Assembly (NCBI RefSeq): GCF_000428985.1
Contig: NZ_AUAZ01000009.1
Span: 1-64,000 of the forward strand
Reading direction: 5' to 3'
Source of the DNA: Marinobacterium litorale DSM 23545
GTDB lineage: Bacteria; Pseudomonadota; Gammaproteobacteria; Pseudomonadales; Balneatricaceae
Length of the DNA stretch: 64,000 bases
Shown here: in pieces, positions 34,412 to 43,890 of the stretch
How positions within the stretch are numbered: position 1 is the first letter of the stretch
How the letters are laid out: each line of letters opens with the position of its first letter
Position numbers and translations under genes: made by a program
Notes under the pieces: generated by a model
What the model was told of the DNA's origin: nothing
The model's database searches: none
What the model saw: the letters and a program-made list of their open reading frames with translations, nothing else

Positions 34412-35566
34412 CTACTCCGCCGTGGCTACCGCCATCGGTTTACCCTCTTCGTCCGCAACCACGTACCGGTCACGACCCGTGGATTTGGCCTCGTACAGCG
34501 CCTCATCGGCACGACGCAGCAGATCCGAGGGCGGCTCGGCTGCGGTCAGTGTCGCGACCCCGATACTGGTCGTGAAACCGACCTGCTCACCGGTAGGGAT
34601 GCGTACCGGCGATACATGACAGGCCGCATTGATCTGTCCCGCCATTTCCGCTGCGGCTTTCTCGTCGGCACCGGGCAGGATAATCAGGAACTCCTCGCCG
34701 CCAAAACGGCCAGCCAGATTCACCTTACTCTCCTTACCGCCGCCATTGGCGTGTTTACGCAGGATACGGGCAAACTGCTTGAGCACGATATCCCCGGCCG
34801 CATGACCGTAGTTATCGTTAAAGCCCTTAAACTTGTCCAGATCGAACAGCAGGATCGACAACGGACGTTTTTCCTGTCGACAGAGCTCCACATCGCCCTC
34901 CAGTTGCTCCATAACCTGACGACGGTTGGCAAGCCCGGTCAGCGCATCACGGGTCGCCTGACGGTACAAACCAAGCAGCATACTTAGCTGGTTACAGGAT
35001 GCCCAACCTGCGATAACAGCCAGCACGAGCAACAGCCAGAGATCATTGATCTGCGCAATGCCGCCAAACTGGCCACCGGCGATCTGGGTCGCAACTTCTA
35101 TCAGCGCGACAACCACGGTAATTGCCAGGACCTCGACAACAGTCAGCGGAAAAATTGCCTGCATCGCCACAATCATAAAGGGGAAGAACTGATAACCTGC
35201 AACGGAATGCTCATATCCACTGTTAAACAAAATCAGGTTACTGAATGTCTGAAAACCGGACAGGATCAGGATCAGCAGCGCCAAACGCGCCAGTGAAAAC
35301 CCGAGATGGTAGGGCTGTTTATACCAGGCCACGATGCCCAGCAGGGCCACACTGCTGACAACGCGCCCAATCGCTATGGGGTTTTGCACCGCCTCAGGCA
35401 ACAACAGGTGATCCACCAATACCCACCCCGTTTGCAAAACGGCGAGTAGGAAGGCTATCAATCGAACGCGCTGAAAAATATGGTGGCTTCGCGTCTGGTT
35501 AAAATAACGCGAATGCCGCGCGACCGAGAGTACATCCAGCATGTTTAGCATCATCATCTTGAACAA
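34412..35566 (-). CDS. Membrane-bound diguanylate cyclase (GGDEF)
   Basis: 384 residues. The N-terminal half has about six hydrophobic helices (from LIAFLLAVLQTGWVLVDHLL to LWLLLVLAVIAGWA), with no known sensor motif. The C-terminal GGDEF domain begins DALTGLANRR and has the active site GRFGGEEF, so it should make cyclic di-GMP. The inhibitory RxxD site is not obvious. The start is uncertain: TTG 35566 has AGAGG six bases upstream, while the next ATG (35557) is 15 bases from that site. A PilZ receptor gene is divergent, 274 bases away. That gap shows only two small hairpins. Confidence 0.9.
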   Translation of the reverse strand: MFKMMMLNMLDVLSVARHSRYFNQTRSHHIFQRVRLIAFLLAVLQTGWVLVDHLLLPEAVQNPIAIGRVVSSVALLGIVAWYKQPYHLGFSLARLALLILILSGFQTFSNLILFNSGYEHSVAGYQFFPFMIVAMQAIFPLTVVEVLAITVVVALIEVATQIAGGQFGGIAQINDLWLLLVLAVIAGWASCNQLSMLLGLYRQATRDALTGLANRRQVMEQLEGDVELCRQEKRPLSILLFDLDKFKGFNDNYGHAAGDIVLKQFARILRKHANGGGKESKVNLAGRFGGEEFLIILPGADEKAAAEMAGQINAACHVSPVRIPTGEQVGFTTSIGVATLTAAEPPSDLLRRADEALYEAKSTGRDRYVVADEEGKPMAVATAE

Positions 35567-35840
35567 GCCCGACCTCTTGAAAACATCCGTGCCAAAGAAG
35601 GGAAGCTAACTGATTTTGCGACGCCAATCTTTGCGCGGCGTCATCTCTTATTCAATGAACTGTTCCTGTGTAATACAGGTGTCGCCAGTAGTAAAGTATT
35701 GAGCTACATATAAGAATCGACGCATAGAGCGATCAGCGCAGCACAGCAGAGCCATTCACCAATGCGGGACTGGCGCTGGCATCCAAAAGCGCTGTACCAT
35801 TGATGCGATTGCCGCTAAGAAGCAATGTTGAGGAATCATC

Positions 35841-36218
35841 GTGACCGAGCGCCCCGCCAACGAACGTCGCCGCTTCAGCCGTATCCCTTTTGATGCGGGC
35901 TGTGAACTGCACACGCCCTCCGGCCCTGTTGAAGTTCAACTGGTCGATATATCACTGCGCGGCGCACTGATCGAGTCAGCCAAACCACTGTCGCTGACCG
36001 AAGGTGAATCCGTGTCTCTGCATATCTACCTGGCCAACGATGTGCTGATCGAGATGCCAGGCACCGTCAAACACCTGGATGGCCGTCAATACGGTTTCCG
36101 TGCCGGTGAGATGGATCTGGAGAGCGTCAGTCACTTGCGCCGCCTGATCGAGCTCAACCTGGGTGATGAAACGCAGCTCGAACGTGAGCTGGAAGCCCTG
36201 TTTCCGGACACGCCCTGA
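35841..36218 (+). CDS. PilZ domain protein
   Basis: 125 residues, one PilZ domain. The cyclic di-GMP-binding motifs RRRFSR (RxxxR) and DISLRGA (D/N-x-S-x-x-G) are intact. A short acidic helix follows at the C-terminus (ETQLERELEAL). The start is GTG 35841 with GAGGA seven bases upstream. It ends one base from the radA stop on the other strand. The nearest signal source is the diguanylate cyclase at 34412; a direct link is inference. Confidence 0.88.
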   Translation: MTERPANERRRFSRIPFDAGCELHTPSGPVEVQLVDISLRGALIESAKPLSLTEGESVSLHIYLANDVLIEMPGTVKHLDGRQYGFRAGEMDLESVSHLRRLIELNLGDETQLERELEALFPDTP

Positions 36219-36219
36219 A

Positions 36220-37599
36220 TCAGATTGCATCCAGGGCTTGAGACAGGGTTTCGACGGCTATAATCTCAAGACCCGACACACCCTCCTTGGGGACATTGGC
36301 TTTGGGTACGATGGCACGCCGGAAGCCATGCTTGGCCGCCTCCCTGATCCGTTCCTGACCATTGGGCACCGGACGGATCTCACCGGAGAGCCCCACCTCC
36401 CCAAATACCACGAGATCCTGCCCCAGAGGCCGGTCGCGGAAGCTGGACACCACCGCCAGCAGCAAGGCCAGGTCAGCACTGGTCTCCAGCACCTTCACCC
36501 CCCCTACCACATTGACGAAGACATCCTGATCCCCGGTCATCAGACCACCGTGGCGGTTCAAAACAGCCAGCAGCATCGCCAACCGATTGGCTTCCAGACC
36601 CACCGCGACACGGCGGGGATTGCCCATATGGGACAGATCCACCAGCGCCTGAAGCTCCACCAACAGGGGACGGGTGCCTTCCCAGACCACCATCACCACG
36701 CTACCGGGACTCGCCTCACTACCACGGCTGAGAAAAATGGAGCTCGGGTTTTTGACCTCTTTCAGACCTGACTCCATCATCGCAAACACACCCAGCTCAT
36801 TCACCGCGCCAAAACGGTTTTTATGACTGCGTAGCGTTCGGAAGCGGCTGTCGGCGGAACCTTCGAGCTGCAAGGAGCAGTCGATCATATGTTCCAGGAC
36901 CTTGGGGCCCGCCAAACTGCCATCCTTGGTCACGTGCCCCACCAGAAACAGCACCGTGCCGGTCTGTTTGGCATAGCGGGTTAAAAATGCGGCACTCTCA
37001 CGCACCTGGGATACCGACCCCGGTGCCGACTGCACATCGGAGACATGCATCACCTGAATTGAGTCGATTACCATAATTTTCGGTTTGAGCTGATCGGCAA
37101 CATCACAAATCGTTTCCACTGATGTTTCCGAGAGCATCTTCAGCTGGTCGGCCTTCAGGCCCAGGCGTGAGGCCCGCATCGCCACCTGCTGCAACGACTC
37201 CTCCCCGGTCACGTAAAGCGCCGGATATTGAGACGCCAGGCTACAGGTCGTTTGCAGCAAGAGTGTACTTTTCCCGGCACCGGGGTGTCCGCCGATCAAT
37301 ACCGCGGAACCGGGCACCAGCCCACCGCCCAGAACCCGGTCCAACTCTCCGATACGGGTCCCGATGCGGGGCATCTCCTCCAAGGCCACATCACTGAGGC
37401 TGACCACACGCTCTTTGCCCGCGCCACCGGCATAACCCTCAAACCGCCGCACCGCCGCCTGAGCACCGCCGGCGGGCGCCTGCGAAAGGCGTACTTCAGT
37501 GATCGTATTCCAGGCACGACAGGCGCTGCACTGCCCCTGCCACTTGCTGTAATCGGCGCCACAGTCGTTACAGACATAGGCGGTTTTTGCCTTGGCCAT
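36220..37599 (-). CDS. radA: DNA repair protein RadA
   Basis: 459 residues from ATG 37599 (MAKAKTAYVCNDC), preceded by GGAGGAAC; the longer reading is rejected. A zinc finger (CNDCGADYSKWQGQCSAC) is followed by a RecA-like core with Walker A GGHPGAGKSTLL and the RadA signature HKNRFGAVNELGVF. A Lon-protease-like C-terminal domain ends the protein. RadA helps branch migration of recombination intermediates. The size equals E. coli RadA (460). Confidence 0.97.
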   Translation of the reverse strand: MAKAKTAYVCNDCGADYSKWQGQCSACRAWNTITEVRLSQAPAGGAQAAVRRFEGYAGGAGKERVVSLSDVALEEMPRIGTRIGELDRVLGGGLVPGSAVLIGGHPGAGKSTLLLQTTCSLASQYPALYVTGEESLQQVAMRASRLGLKADQLKMLSETSVETICDVADQLKPKIMVIDSIQVMHVSDVQSAPGSVSQVRESAAFLTRYAKQTGTVLFLVGHVTKDGSLAGPKVLEHMIDCSLQLEGSADSRFRTLRSHKNRFGAVNELGVFAMMESGLKEVKNPSSIFLSRGSEASPGSVVMVVWEGTRPLLVELQALVDLSHMGNPRRVAVGLEANRLAMLLAVLNRHGGLMTGDQDVFVNVVGGVKVLETSADLALLLAVVSSFRDRPLGQDLVVFGEVGLSGEIRPVPNGQERIREAAKHGFRRAIVPKANVPKEGVSGLEIIAVETLSQALDAI

Positions 37600-37646
37600 A
37601 GTTCCTCCTTTTGCCATCCGCGATTGTACACGGAAGGTCGCACTTT

Positions 37647-37671
37647 CACTCGCCACAACGAGTGCTAGAAT
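37647..37671 (+). promoter_or_regulatory. Candidate metY promoter with embedded dyad
   Basis: TAGAAT (37666-37671) is a plausible -10 about 47 bases before metY. Just upstream lie perfect 6-base arms CACTCG and CGAGTG separated by six bases (37647-37664), in the spacer where a repressor would block polymerase. The -35 is weak. The binder is unknown. Confidence 0.35.
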
Positions 37672-37717
37672 CACTGTTTGCTCGGGAACATAAACAACAA
37701 ATCACAGGATGCCCTTC

Positions 37718-38989
37718 ATGAAACTGGAAACCCTCGCCGTTCACGCCGGCTACGCCCCCGATCCCACCACCAAGGCTGTGGCTGTGCCGATCTACCAGAC
37801 CACCTCCTATGCATTTGATGATGCCCAGCACGGTGCTGATCTGTTTGACCTGAAAGTCGTCGGCAACATCTACACCCGGATCATGAATCCGACCAACGAT
37901 GTGCTTGAACAGCGCGTTGCCGCCATGGAGGGAGGCATCGCCGGACTTGCCGTTGCCTCGGGGATGGCCGCTATCACTTACGCACTTCAGACGCTGTGCG
38001 AAGTCGGCGACAACATTATCTCGACCAGCGAGCTCTATGGCGGCACCTACAACCTGTTTGCCCACACACTGCCGCGCCAGGGCATCGAAGTGCGATTTGT
38101 TAATAAAGATGACTTCGACAAGATGGAGTCATTGATCGACGACCGCACCAAGGCCGTATTCTGTGAGACCGTGGGTAACCCCTCCGGCGGTATCATCGAC
38201 ATGGAGCGCGTTGCCGAACTGGCACATCGTCACGGCGTTCCGGTGATTGTGGATAACACCGTACCCAGCCCGGCGCTCTGGCGGCCGATTGAGCACGGCG
38301 CCGATATCGTCGTTATTTCCGCCACCAAGTATGTGGGCGGCCACGGCAACTCGGTCGGTGGCGTCATTGTAGATTCGGGCAAGTTCCCCTGGGCCGATCA
38401 CAAAGAGCGCTTCGCCATGCTTAATGAGCCGGATCCCTCCTACCATGGCGTGGTGTACACCGACGCCTTTGGGCCGGCGGCCTTCATCGGACGCGCCCGG
38501 GTCGTCCCGCTGCGCAACATGGGTGCCGCTATTTCGCCGATGAACGTCTTCCTGATTCTTCAGGGTCTGGAAACACTGACCCTGCGTATGGAACGGATCT
38601 GCGAAAACACACAGAAGATCGCCGAATACCTGGAGCAGCATCCGGACGTTACCTGGGTCAAATATGCCGGTCTTGAGAGCCATCCCGACCATGCATTGGC
38701 GCAGAAATATATGAACGGCAAAGCATCAGGCATCCTCAGCTTCGGCATCAACTCCGGCCGTGATGGCACACGTCGTTTCTACGATGCGCTGGAAGTGTTT
38801 ACCCGCCTGGTGAATATTGGCGACTGCAAGTCACTGGCTGCGATTCCCGCCGAAACAACTCACCGCCAGTTGAATGACGAGGAGTTGAAATCCGCCGGGG
38901 TTTCACCGGAGATGGTTCGCCTGTCCGTGGGCATCGAACATATCGATGACCTGATCGCCGATCTGGATCAGGCCCTGGCCAAAGCCTGA
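37718..38989 (+). CDS. metY: O-acetylhomoserine (thiol)-lyase / aminocarboxypropyltransferase
   Basis: 423 residues from ATG 37718, with AGGA eight bases upstream; ATG 37709 would overlap that site. The Cys/Met-metabolism PLP fold has the PLP-Lys in ISATKYVGGHGNSVGG and the N-terminal signature KLETLAVHAGYAPDP. The length and the FPWADHKERFAMLNEPDPSY insertion are typical of MetY (direct sulfhydrylation) rather than MetB. It makes homocysteine from O-acetylhomoserine and sulfide. Its 3' end overlaps the LysR gene by 22 bases. Confidence 0.93.
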   Translation: MKLETLAVHAGYAPDPTTKAVAVPIYQTTSYAFDDAQHGADLFDLKVVGNIYTRIMNPTNDVLEQRVAAMEGGIAGLAVASGMAAITYALQTLCEVGDNIISTSELYGGTYNLFAHTLPRQGIEVRFVNKDDFDKMESLIDDRTKAVFCETVGNPSGGIIDMERVAELAHRHGVPVIVDNTVPSPALWRPIEHGADIVVISATKYVGGHGNSVGGVIVDSGKFPWADHKERFAMLNEPDPSYHGVVYTDAFGPAAFIGRARVVPLRNMGAAISPMNVFLILQGLETLTLRMERICENTQKIAEYLEQHPDVTWVKYAGLESHPDHALAQKYMNGKASGILSFGINSGRDGTRRFYDALEVFTRLVNIGDCKSLAAIPAETTHRQLNDEELKSAGVSPEMVRLSVGIEHIDDLIADLDQALAKA

Positions 38990-39834
38990 CAGCGGGCCAC
39001 AAAACGCGCCAGCGACGGGCTTTCCCGACGCTGGCGATGCTCTACGATATAAAACCAACGCTGGATACTCGATGAGGGTGCAATCACGGTCAACGAGCCA
39101 TCCTGTAAACGGCGCGCAACAACCTGCCGTGACAGGCAGCTGACGCCCAGGCCGGAAAGCAACGCGCTGCGAATCGCTTCCGAGCTGCCGAATTCGTAGG
39201 CTATATGAACCCGATTTAACTCCGCCAGCAACTGCTGCTCAACCACGCTGCGCGTCCCTGAACCTGCTTCCCGCATGATCCAGGGGGCCGCCGACAACGC
39301 CTTGAGATCATCACCCAGCCCTGCCCAGGGTGAGTCGACCGCCGTTACAACCACCATTTCATCGGCAAGCCACTGACGAACACTGAGATCCGGATGTTGC
39401 ACGCTGCCTTCAACCAACCCCAGCTCCAATTCACAGCGGGCGACCTGTTCGGCAATTTCCCGTGTGTTGGCAATCGTAACCTGAGCCCCTCCATACTCAT
39501 CACCCATTTGAGCCAGCAGCGTCGGTAACAGGTAATTCCCGATCGTCGTGCTCGCCCCCAGCCGGAGTCGTGTACCGGACTCGGAGAACAGCTCGGTCAT
39601 TCGCTCCGCCTGAGCCAGAAGCTGCCGGGCCTCCGGATAGAAACGTCGACCGTTATCATTCAACACCAGACGACGCCCCACCCGATCGAACAAAGGCGCA
39701 TCCAGACGCTGTTCCAGCTCGCTTAAAGCTGCACTGGTCGCCGACTGCGATAGCGCGATCTGATCACCGGCTTGCGCCGTGGTACCCACTTCAGCCACCG
39801 CCAGAAAAACCTGAACCTGTCGCAGAGAAATCAC
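38968..39834 (-). CDS. LysR-family regulator, YeiE-like
   Basis: 288 residues. The N-terminal winged helix has SLRQVQVFLAVAEVGTTAQA and SQSATSAALSELEQRL, then a periplasmic-binding-type effector domain with RLRLGASTTIGNYLLPTLLA. The sequence style and the divergent YeiH neighbour match the YeiE-YeiH pair. YeiE relatives have been linked to sulfite sensing, which would fit the nearby metY. The effector here is unproven. The 104-base gap to yeiH is AT-rich and should hold the T-N11-A operator. Confidence 0.85.
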   Translation of the reverse strand: MISLRQVQVFLAVAEVGTTAQAGDQIALSQSATSAALSELEQRLDAPLFDRVGRRLVLNDNGRRFYPEARQLLAQAERMTELFSESGTRLRLGASTTIGNYLLPTLLAQMGDEYGGAQVTIANTREIAEQVARCELELGLVEGSVQHPDLSVRQWLADEMVVVTAVDSPWAGLGDDLKALSAAPWIMREAGSGTRSVVEQQLLAELNRVHIAYEFGSSEAIRSALLSGLGVSCLSRQVVARRLQDGSLTVIAPSSSIQRWFYIVEHRQRRESPSLARFVARCQALARA

Positions 39835-39938
39835 CTATTTACCTATTTTTAAGGTTACTACAAACTAATTAATCTGTTTTTTTAATCATAATTCCCAACC
39901 TACACTGCGTCTATCACGAACTGAAACAGGCCAGTCCG

Positions 39939-40985
39939 ATGCAGAACCTGCTTACCCTGATCGCCGACCGACCCGGCATCCGAGCCAAAGGGATCCCCGG
40001 CGTAGCCTTGTGTCTGCTCCTTGCTGCTGCGGCCTTAAGCCTGTCTCAGCTCCCGGTTCCCGGTTTCTCGATACTGGGGCCTCTGACGTTGGCGATGCTT
40101 ATCGGGCTCGGGATCGGTCAGTGGCTGCCCGAAACGATCCACTCCCATACTCAAAGCGGGACCTCATTTGCGCGTCAGCGTCTGTTGCGTCTGGGCATAG
40201 TGCTCTATGGCCTGCGTATCGGTATTGATGACCTGATTCAGATCGGCCCCTCGGCGTTGGTGACTGATCTTCTGGTGGTTACCTGCACGTTCGCGCTGGC
40301 CGCCTGGATGGGTGTGCGTTTGCTCAAGATGGAGCTGCGCAGCGCGCTTCTGGTTGGCGCCGGTAGCGCTGTCTGCGGCGCAGCCGCTATTCTGGCCACA
40401 GCGCCCGCCCTGCGCGCCCGGGAGCAGGATATTCCGGTCGCCATCGGCACCGTTGTTCTGTTTGGCACCTGCGCCATGCTGCTCTACCCCTGGCTGTGGA
40501 CGCTGTCACCGGTACAGTCGCTGTTTAACGGCTCGGAGATGGATTTTGGCCGTTACATGGGCGCAACAATTCATGAGGTCGCTCAAGTGGCAGCGGCCGC
40601 CGGCGGGCTCCAGCCGGAAGCCGGCGAAGCGGCCGTGTTGACCAAACTGGTGCGCGTCATGCTGCTCGTCCCGGTGATTTTCGTCATTGGCAGCATTTTC
40701 GCCAAACGGGATGGCGGCTGTCAGGAGGAGCCGATTCGCCCCCCCTGGTTTGCTCTGGTGTTCCTGCTGATGCCGTTTGTGAGCGCCAGCGGCCTGTTTA
40801 ACGCGGATCAACTCAAGCTGATCGCTCAGGTGGACACCATCATCCTATGCATGGCGATGGCAGCTCTGGGACTGGAAACACGGTTTAGTGTACTGAAAAA
40901 GGCAGGCTGGGCACCGCTATTGCTCGGCGCCCTGCTGTTTCTGTTTCTGCTGGTTGGCGGGCTCGGTTTTACGCTTTTGATCTGA
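39939..40985 (+). CDS. yeiH: YeiH/UPF0324 family membrane protein, putative sulfate exporter
   Basis: 348 residues with about ten membrane helices. The family segments are LTLAMLIGLGIGQWLPE, GIVLYGLRIGIDDLIQIG, GSAVCGAAAILATAPALRA and GATIHEVAQVAAAAGGL. The family is annotated as putative sulfate exporters on weak evidence; export of sulfite, sulfate or a related anion is the usual proposal. It is divergent from the LysR gene. Its last 17 bases overlap the carbonic anhydrase gene. Confidence 0.9.
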   Translation: MQNLLTLIADRPGIRAKGIPGVALCLLLAAAALSLSQLPVPGFSILGPLTLAMLIGLGIGQWLPETIHSHTQSGTSFARQRLLRLGIVLYGLRIGIDDLIQIGPSALVTDLLVVTCTFALAAWMGVRLLKMELRSALLVGAGSAVCGAAAILATAPALRAREQDIPVAIGTVVLFGTCAMLLYPWLWTLSPVQSLFNGSEMDFGRYMGATIHEVAQVAAAAGGLQPEAGEAAVLTKLVRVMLLVPVIFVIGSIFAKRDGGCQEEPIRPPWFALVFLLMPFVSASGLFNADQLKLIAQVDTIILCMAMAALGLETRFSVLKKAGWAPLLLGALLFLFLLVGGLGFTLLI

Positions 40986-41634
40986 CCAATTGTTCAACGC
41001 GAGATACGGCGCGCTCCAGCTCCGCATCGATTCTGTCCTGAGCGCTGGCACAGAACTGAAGATCGGTTAGCTGACCGTTGGTCAGCGTATAGACCCAGCT
41101 GTGCACGGTCAGATCCTGACCCCGCTCCCAGGCATCCTGCACGATTGTGGTATTGCAGACGTTGTGCGCCTGCTCGATCACATTCAGCTCACACAACAGA
41201 TCATTCTGTTCCACCGTATCCTGCCAGGGGCCGATCAGGTGGCGATACTGAAGGTAAACATCGCGAATATGGCTCAGCCAGTTATCGATCAAGCCATGAC
41301 GCTTGCTGTCCATGGCCGCACGCACACCCCCACAACCGTAATGCCCCACCACCATGACATGCTTGACCTTGAGCACCTCCACGGCGAACTGCAGCACGGA
41401 CAGACAGTTCATATCGGAGTGCACTACCAGGTTGGACACATTGCGATGCACGAACAGCTCGCCCGGCAACAGATCAACGATCTCGTTGGCCGGTACCCGG
41501 CTGTCCGAACAACCAATCCACAGGTATTCCGGTGCTTGCTGAGACGCGAGCGTGGGAAAGAACTCCGGGTCCTGCTCACTGATCCGTTCAGACCAGCTGC
41601 GATTTTTCTCGAACAGTGATTCCAGGTTATTCAT
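40969..41634 (-). CDS. can: Beta-class carbonic anhydrase
   Basis: 221 residues, the size of E. coli Can. The zinc ligands are Cys42 in WIGCSDSRVPANE (with the Asp44-Arg46 dyad), His98 and Cys101 in VVGHYGCGGVRAA. It hydrates CO2 to bicarbonate in the cytoplasm. It converges on yeiH with a 17-base overlap and is upstream of hemE on the same strand, but there is no clear functional tie to either. Confidence 0.96.
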   Translation of the reverse strand: MNNLESLFEKNRSWSERISEQDPEFFPTLASQQAPEYLWIGCSDSRVPANEIVDLLPGELFVHRNVSNLVVHSDMNCLSVLQFAVEVLKVKHVMVVGHYGCGGVRAAMDSKRHGLIDNWLSHIRDVYLQYRHLIGPWQDTVEQNDLLCELNVIEQAHNVCNTTIVQDAWERGQDLTVHSWVYTLTNGQLTDLQFCASAQDRIDAELERAVSRVEQLVRSKA

Positions 41635-41675
41635 GGCATCCTTCAGGTTCTGGCCAAAGCTTGGACGGTAGCATA

Positions 41676-42740
41676 TCAGCGATGATATTCAGCGCTTAAC
41701 TCGTGTACGGCATCCACAAACACACCGGCGGCAGACGGGTCTACAAACTGGTGGATCCCATGGCCCAGGTTAAACACATGGCCATTACCGGTGCCAAAGC
41801 TCTCCAGGATGCGGGCCACTTCGGCGCGGATCCGCTCAGCGGGAGCGTACAGGACGCTGGGGTCCATGTTCCCCTGCAGCGCCACACGATCCCCGACACG
41901 GCGGCGGGCATCACCGATTTCCGTGGTCCAGTCCAGCCCCAGCGCTTCGGCGCCGGACTCCGCCATCGCTTCCAGCCACTGTCCGCCATTCTTGGTAAAC
42001 AGAATAGCCGGTATACGACGACCGTCATGTTCGCGAATCAGGCCCTTAACAATCCGGGTCATATAGGCCAGTGAAAACTCCTGGTACATGGGGCCGCTCA
42101 ACGCTCCGCCCCAGGTATCAAAGATCTGAACCGCCTGGGCACCGGCCAGAATCTGTTCATTCAGATAGAGCGTGACCGCATCGGCCAGCTTGCCAAGGAG
42201 CTTATGCATCACCTCCGGACGGGCGTACATCATCTCCTTGATATGGCGAAAATCCTTGCTTGAACCACCCTCGACCATATAGGTGCCCAGCGTCCAGGGA
42301 CTGCCGGAAAAGCCGATTAAAGGCACCCGTCCTTTGAGCTCAGAGCGGATCTCTCTGACGGCCGCCAGCACGTAATCGAGGTCATTCACCACATCCGGCT
42401 GCAGGAGCGCGTCCACATCCTCTTCAGTACGAACGACCTTTTTAAAGCGAGGCCCTTCACCAGTCTCGAAATACAGCCCAAGTCCCATCGCATCGGGAAT
42501 GGTCAGGATATCAGAGAACAGGATAGCGGCATCCAGGTCATAGCGTTCCAGCGGCTGCAAAGTCACTTCACAGGCAAGCTTGGGATTTTTGCACAGGCTC
42601 ATGAAGTCCCCGGCCTGGGCTCGCGTCTCCCGATACTCCGGCAAATAGCGGCCTGCCTGGCGCATCATCCAGACGGGGGTACGGTCCACTGGCTCGCGCA
42701 GTAGTGCGCGCAGGAAGCGGTCGTTCTTGAGCTCTGCCAT
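41676..42740 (-). CDS. hemE: Uroporphyrinogen decarboxylase
   Basis: 354 residues from ATG 42740 ([20 protein letters not shown]), the same length as E. coli HemE. Signatures are [17 protein letters not shown] at the N-terminus and [18 protein letters not shown] in the middle. It turns uroporphyrinogen III into coproporphyrinogen III. In Pseudomonas aeruginosa hemE is next to gltD; here about 7 kb of other genes lie between them. Confidence 0.97.
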   Translation of the reverse strand: MAELKNDRFLRALLREPVDRTPVWMMRQAGRYLPEYRETRAQAGDFMSLCKNPKLACEVTLQPLERYDLDAAILFSDILTIPDAMGLGLYFETGEGPRFKKVVRTEEDVDALLQPDVVNDLDYVLAAVREIRSELKGRVPLIGFSGSPWTLGTYMVEGGSSKDFRHIKEMMYARPEVMHKLLGKLADAVTLYLNEQILAGAQAVQIFDTWGGALSGPMYQEFSLAYMTRIVKGLIREHDGRRIPAILFTKNGGQWLEAMAESGAEALGLDWTTEIGDARRRVGDRVALQGNMDPSVLYAPAERIRAEVARILESFGTGNGHVFNLGHGIHQFVDPSAAGVFVDAVHELSAEYHR

Positions 42741-42889
42741 GGTCTTATCCTGTATCGGTGCAAAAAAGATGGCGGCCATTGTACCGATTTCATCGCCCGG
42801 GGCGTAGCACCTCAAGCTGGTGGATGGATCAACACCAGTCAACCCTGTGTTATATTTAACAACACGACTGTCATCGAGTATGCCAAGCT

Positions 42890-43654
42890 ATGCGCAAGGA
42901 AACTTCCGTTATTTCCCTGCCTGATCGCGCGGATCAGCACGACCACGGCTATCACCAGCTGGTCTTCGGACTGGAGGGTGATACGGAGTTCGACCTGTCC
43001 GGCTACTGCAGGCCGATCACGGCCGGCTGGGGTTGCCTGATGCCGTCCGCCACCGGTCATGCTTTCCACGGCCTGGGGGACAATCGGATCGTTGTAGTCA
43101 ATCTGCCGGTTACAGAGGAGGATCGGGAGCTGCAGTCTCGTATCGAAGCGCTGTTCTCCCGTGCCGAGTATTTTAACTGTACGCCACACATGCAGATGCT
43201 GGTCAAAACCCTGGGGCAGGAGATGGCCCAAAGCCCTGGCGATACACTGCTGCAGGATGCCTGCGCGGGCACCCTGGTGTGCGCGCTTCAGCGCCAGTTC
43301 GATCAGCAAAACCGACAAGCCAGGCGTAACGGACAACTCAACCTGGACTATGTAGACAGCTACATCGATCTGCATATGGAGCGTCGCATCAGCGTCTCGG
43401 AGCTGGCGGGCAGCGCTTGTCTCAGTGAGAGCCAGTTCTATTTTCTGTTCCGGGAGCAAACCGGACGAACGCCCCAGCAGTATATCCTCGAGCGCCGATT
43501 AACCTCGGTGGCCCAGGCTCTGGTACAAACCGACCTGCCCATCGCCGAGCTCTCCGCACGTTTTGGATTTGCCGGCCAAAGCGCGCTGACCCGATCGTTC
43601 ACCCGCCGCTACGGCCTGCCCCCTGCTCGCTACCGTCGCGATAACCAGTCCTGA
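42890..43654 (+). CDS. AraC-family regulator, probable proline-use activator
   Basis: 254 residues. The N-terminal half looks like a small cupin sensor (ADQHDHGYHQLVFGLEGDTE; MPSATGHAFHGLGDN). The C-terminal half is the two-helix-turn-helix AraC domain (ISVSELAGSACLSESQFYFL; GFAGQSALTRSFTRRYGLPP). It is directly upstream of putA on the same strand. Pseudomonas uses an AraC protein to activate putAP, so the same role is likely here, as this PutA has no DNA-binding domain. It is divergent from hemE. Confidence 0.87.
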   Translation: MRKETSVISLPDRADQHDHGYHQLVFGLEGDTEFDLSGYCRPITAGWGCLMPSATGHAFHGLGDNRIVVVNLPVTEEDRELQSRIEALFSRAEYFNCTPHMQMLVKTLGQEMAQSPGDTLLQDACAGTLVCALQRQFDQQNRQARRNGQLNLDYVDSYIDLHMERRISVSELAGSACLSESQFYFLFREQTGRTPQQYILERRLTSVAQALVQTDLPIAELSARFGFAGQSALTRSFTRRYGLPPARYRRDNQS

Positions 43655-43698
43655 TCCCAATCAGGTTCCAACGCGCTGCCACTCATTGGCACACATAG

Positions 43699-43716
43699 AC
43701 ATTGCACGTCCAATGT
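43699..43716. promoter_or_regulatory. Inverted repeat upstream of putA
   Basis: ACATTG and CAATGT separated by six bases, flanked by ACACA and TGTGT, lie in the 236-base gap between the AraC gene and putA. It is a possible regulator site or small hairpin. AraC proteins usually prefer direct repeats, so the assignment is weak. Confidence 0.35.
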
Positions 43717-43890
43717 GTGTAGCGCTGCAACCTTTACACGCGCCACCGGAGTTTGCGTCAAAAACAGCGTAGATCCAGACAAGACGCCCCCTCCTCAATC
43801 TTCATACCCTGCAGTCATAGTGGACGGAGTCTACAGTAAGAAACACTGGCAGTTCCTGCCCCGTCCGTAGATGAAACTCAGGAGACCCCT

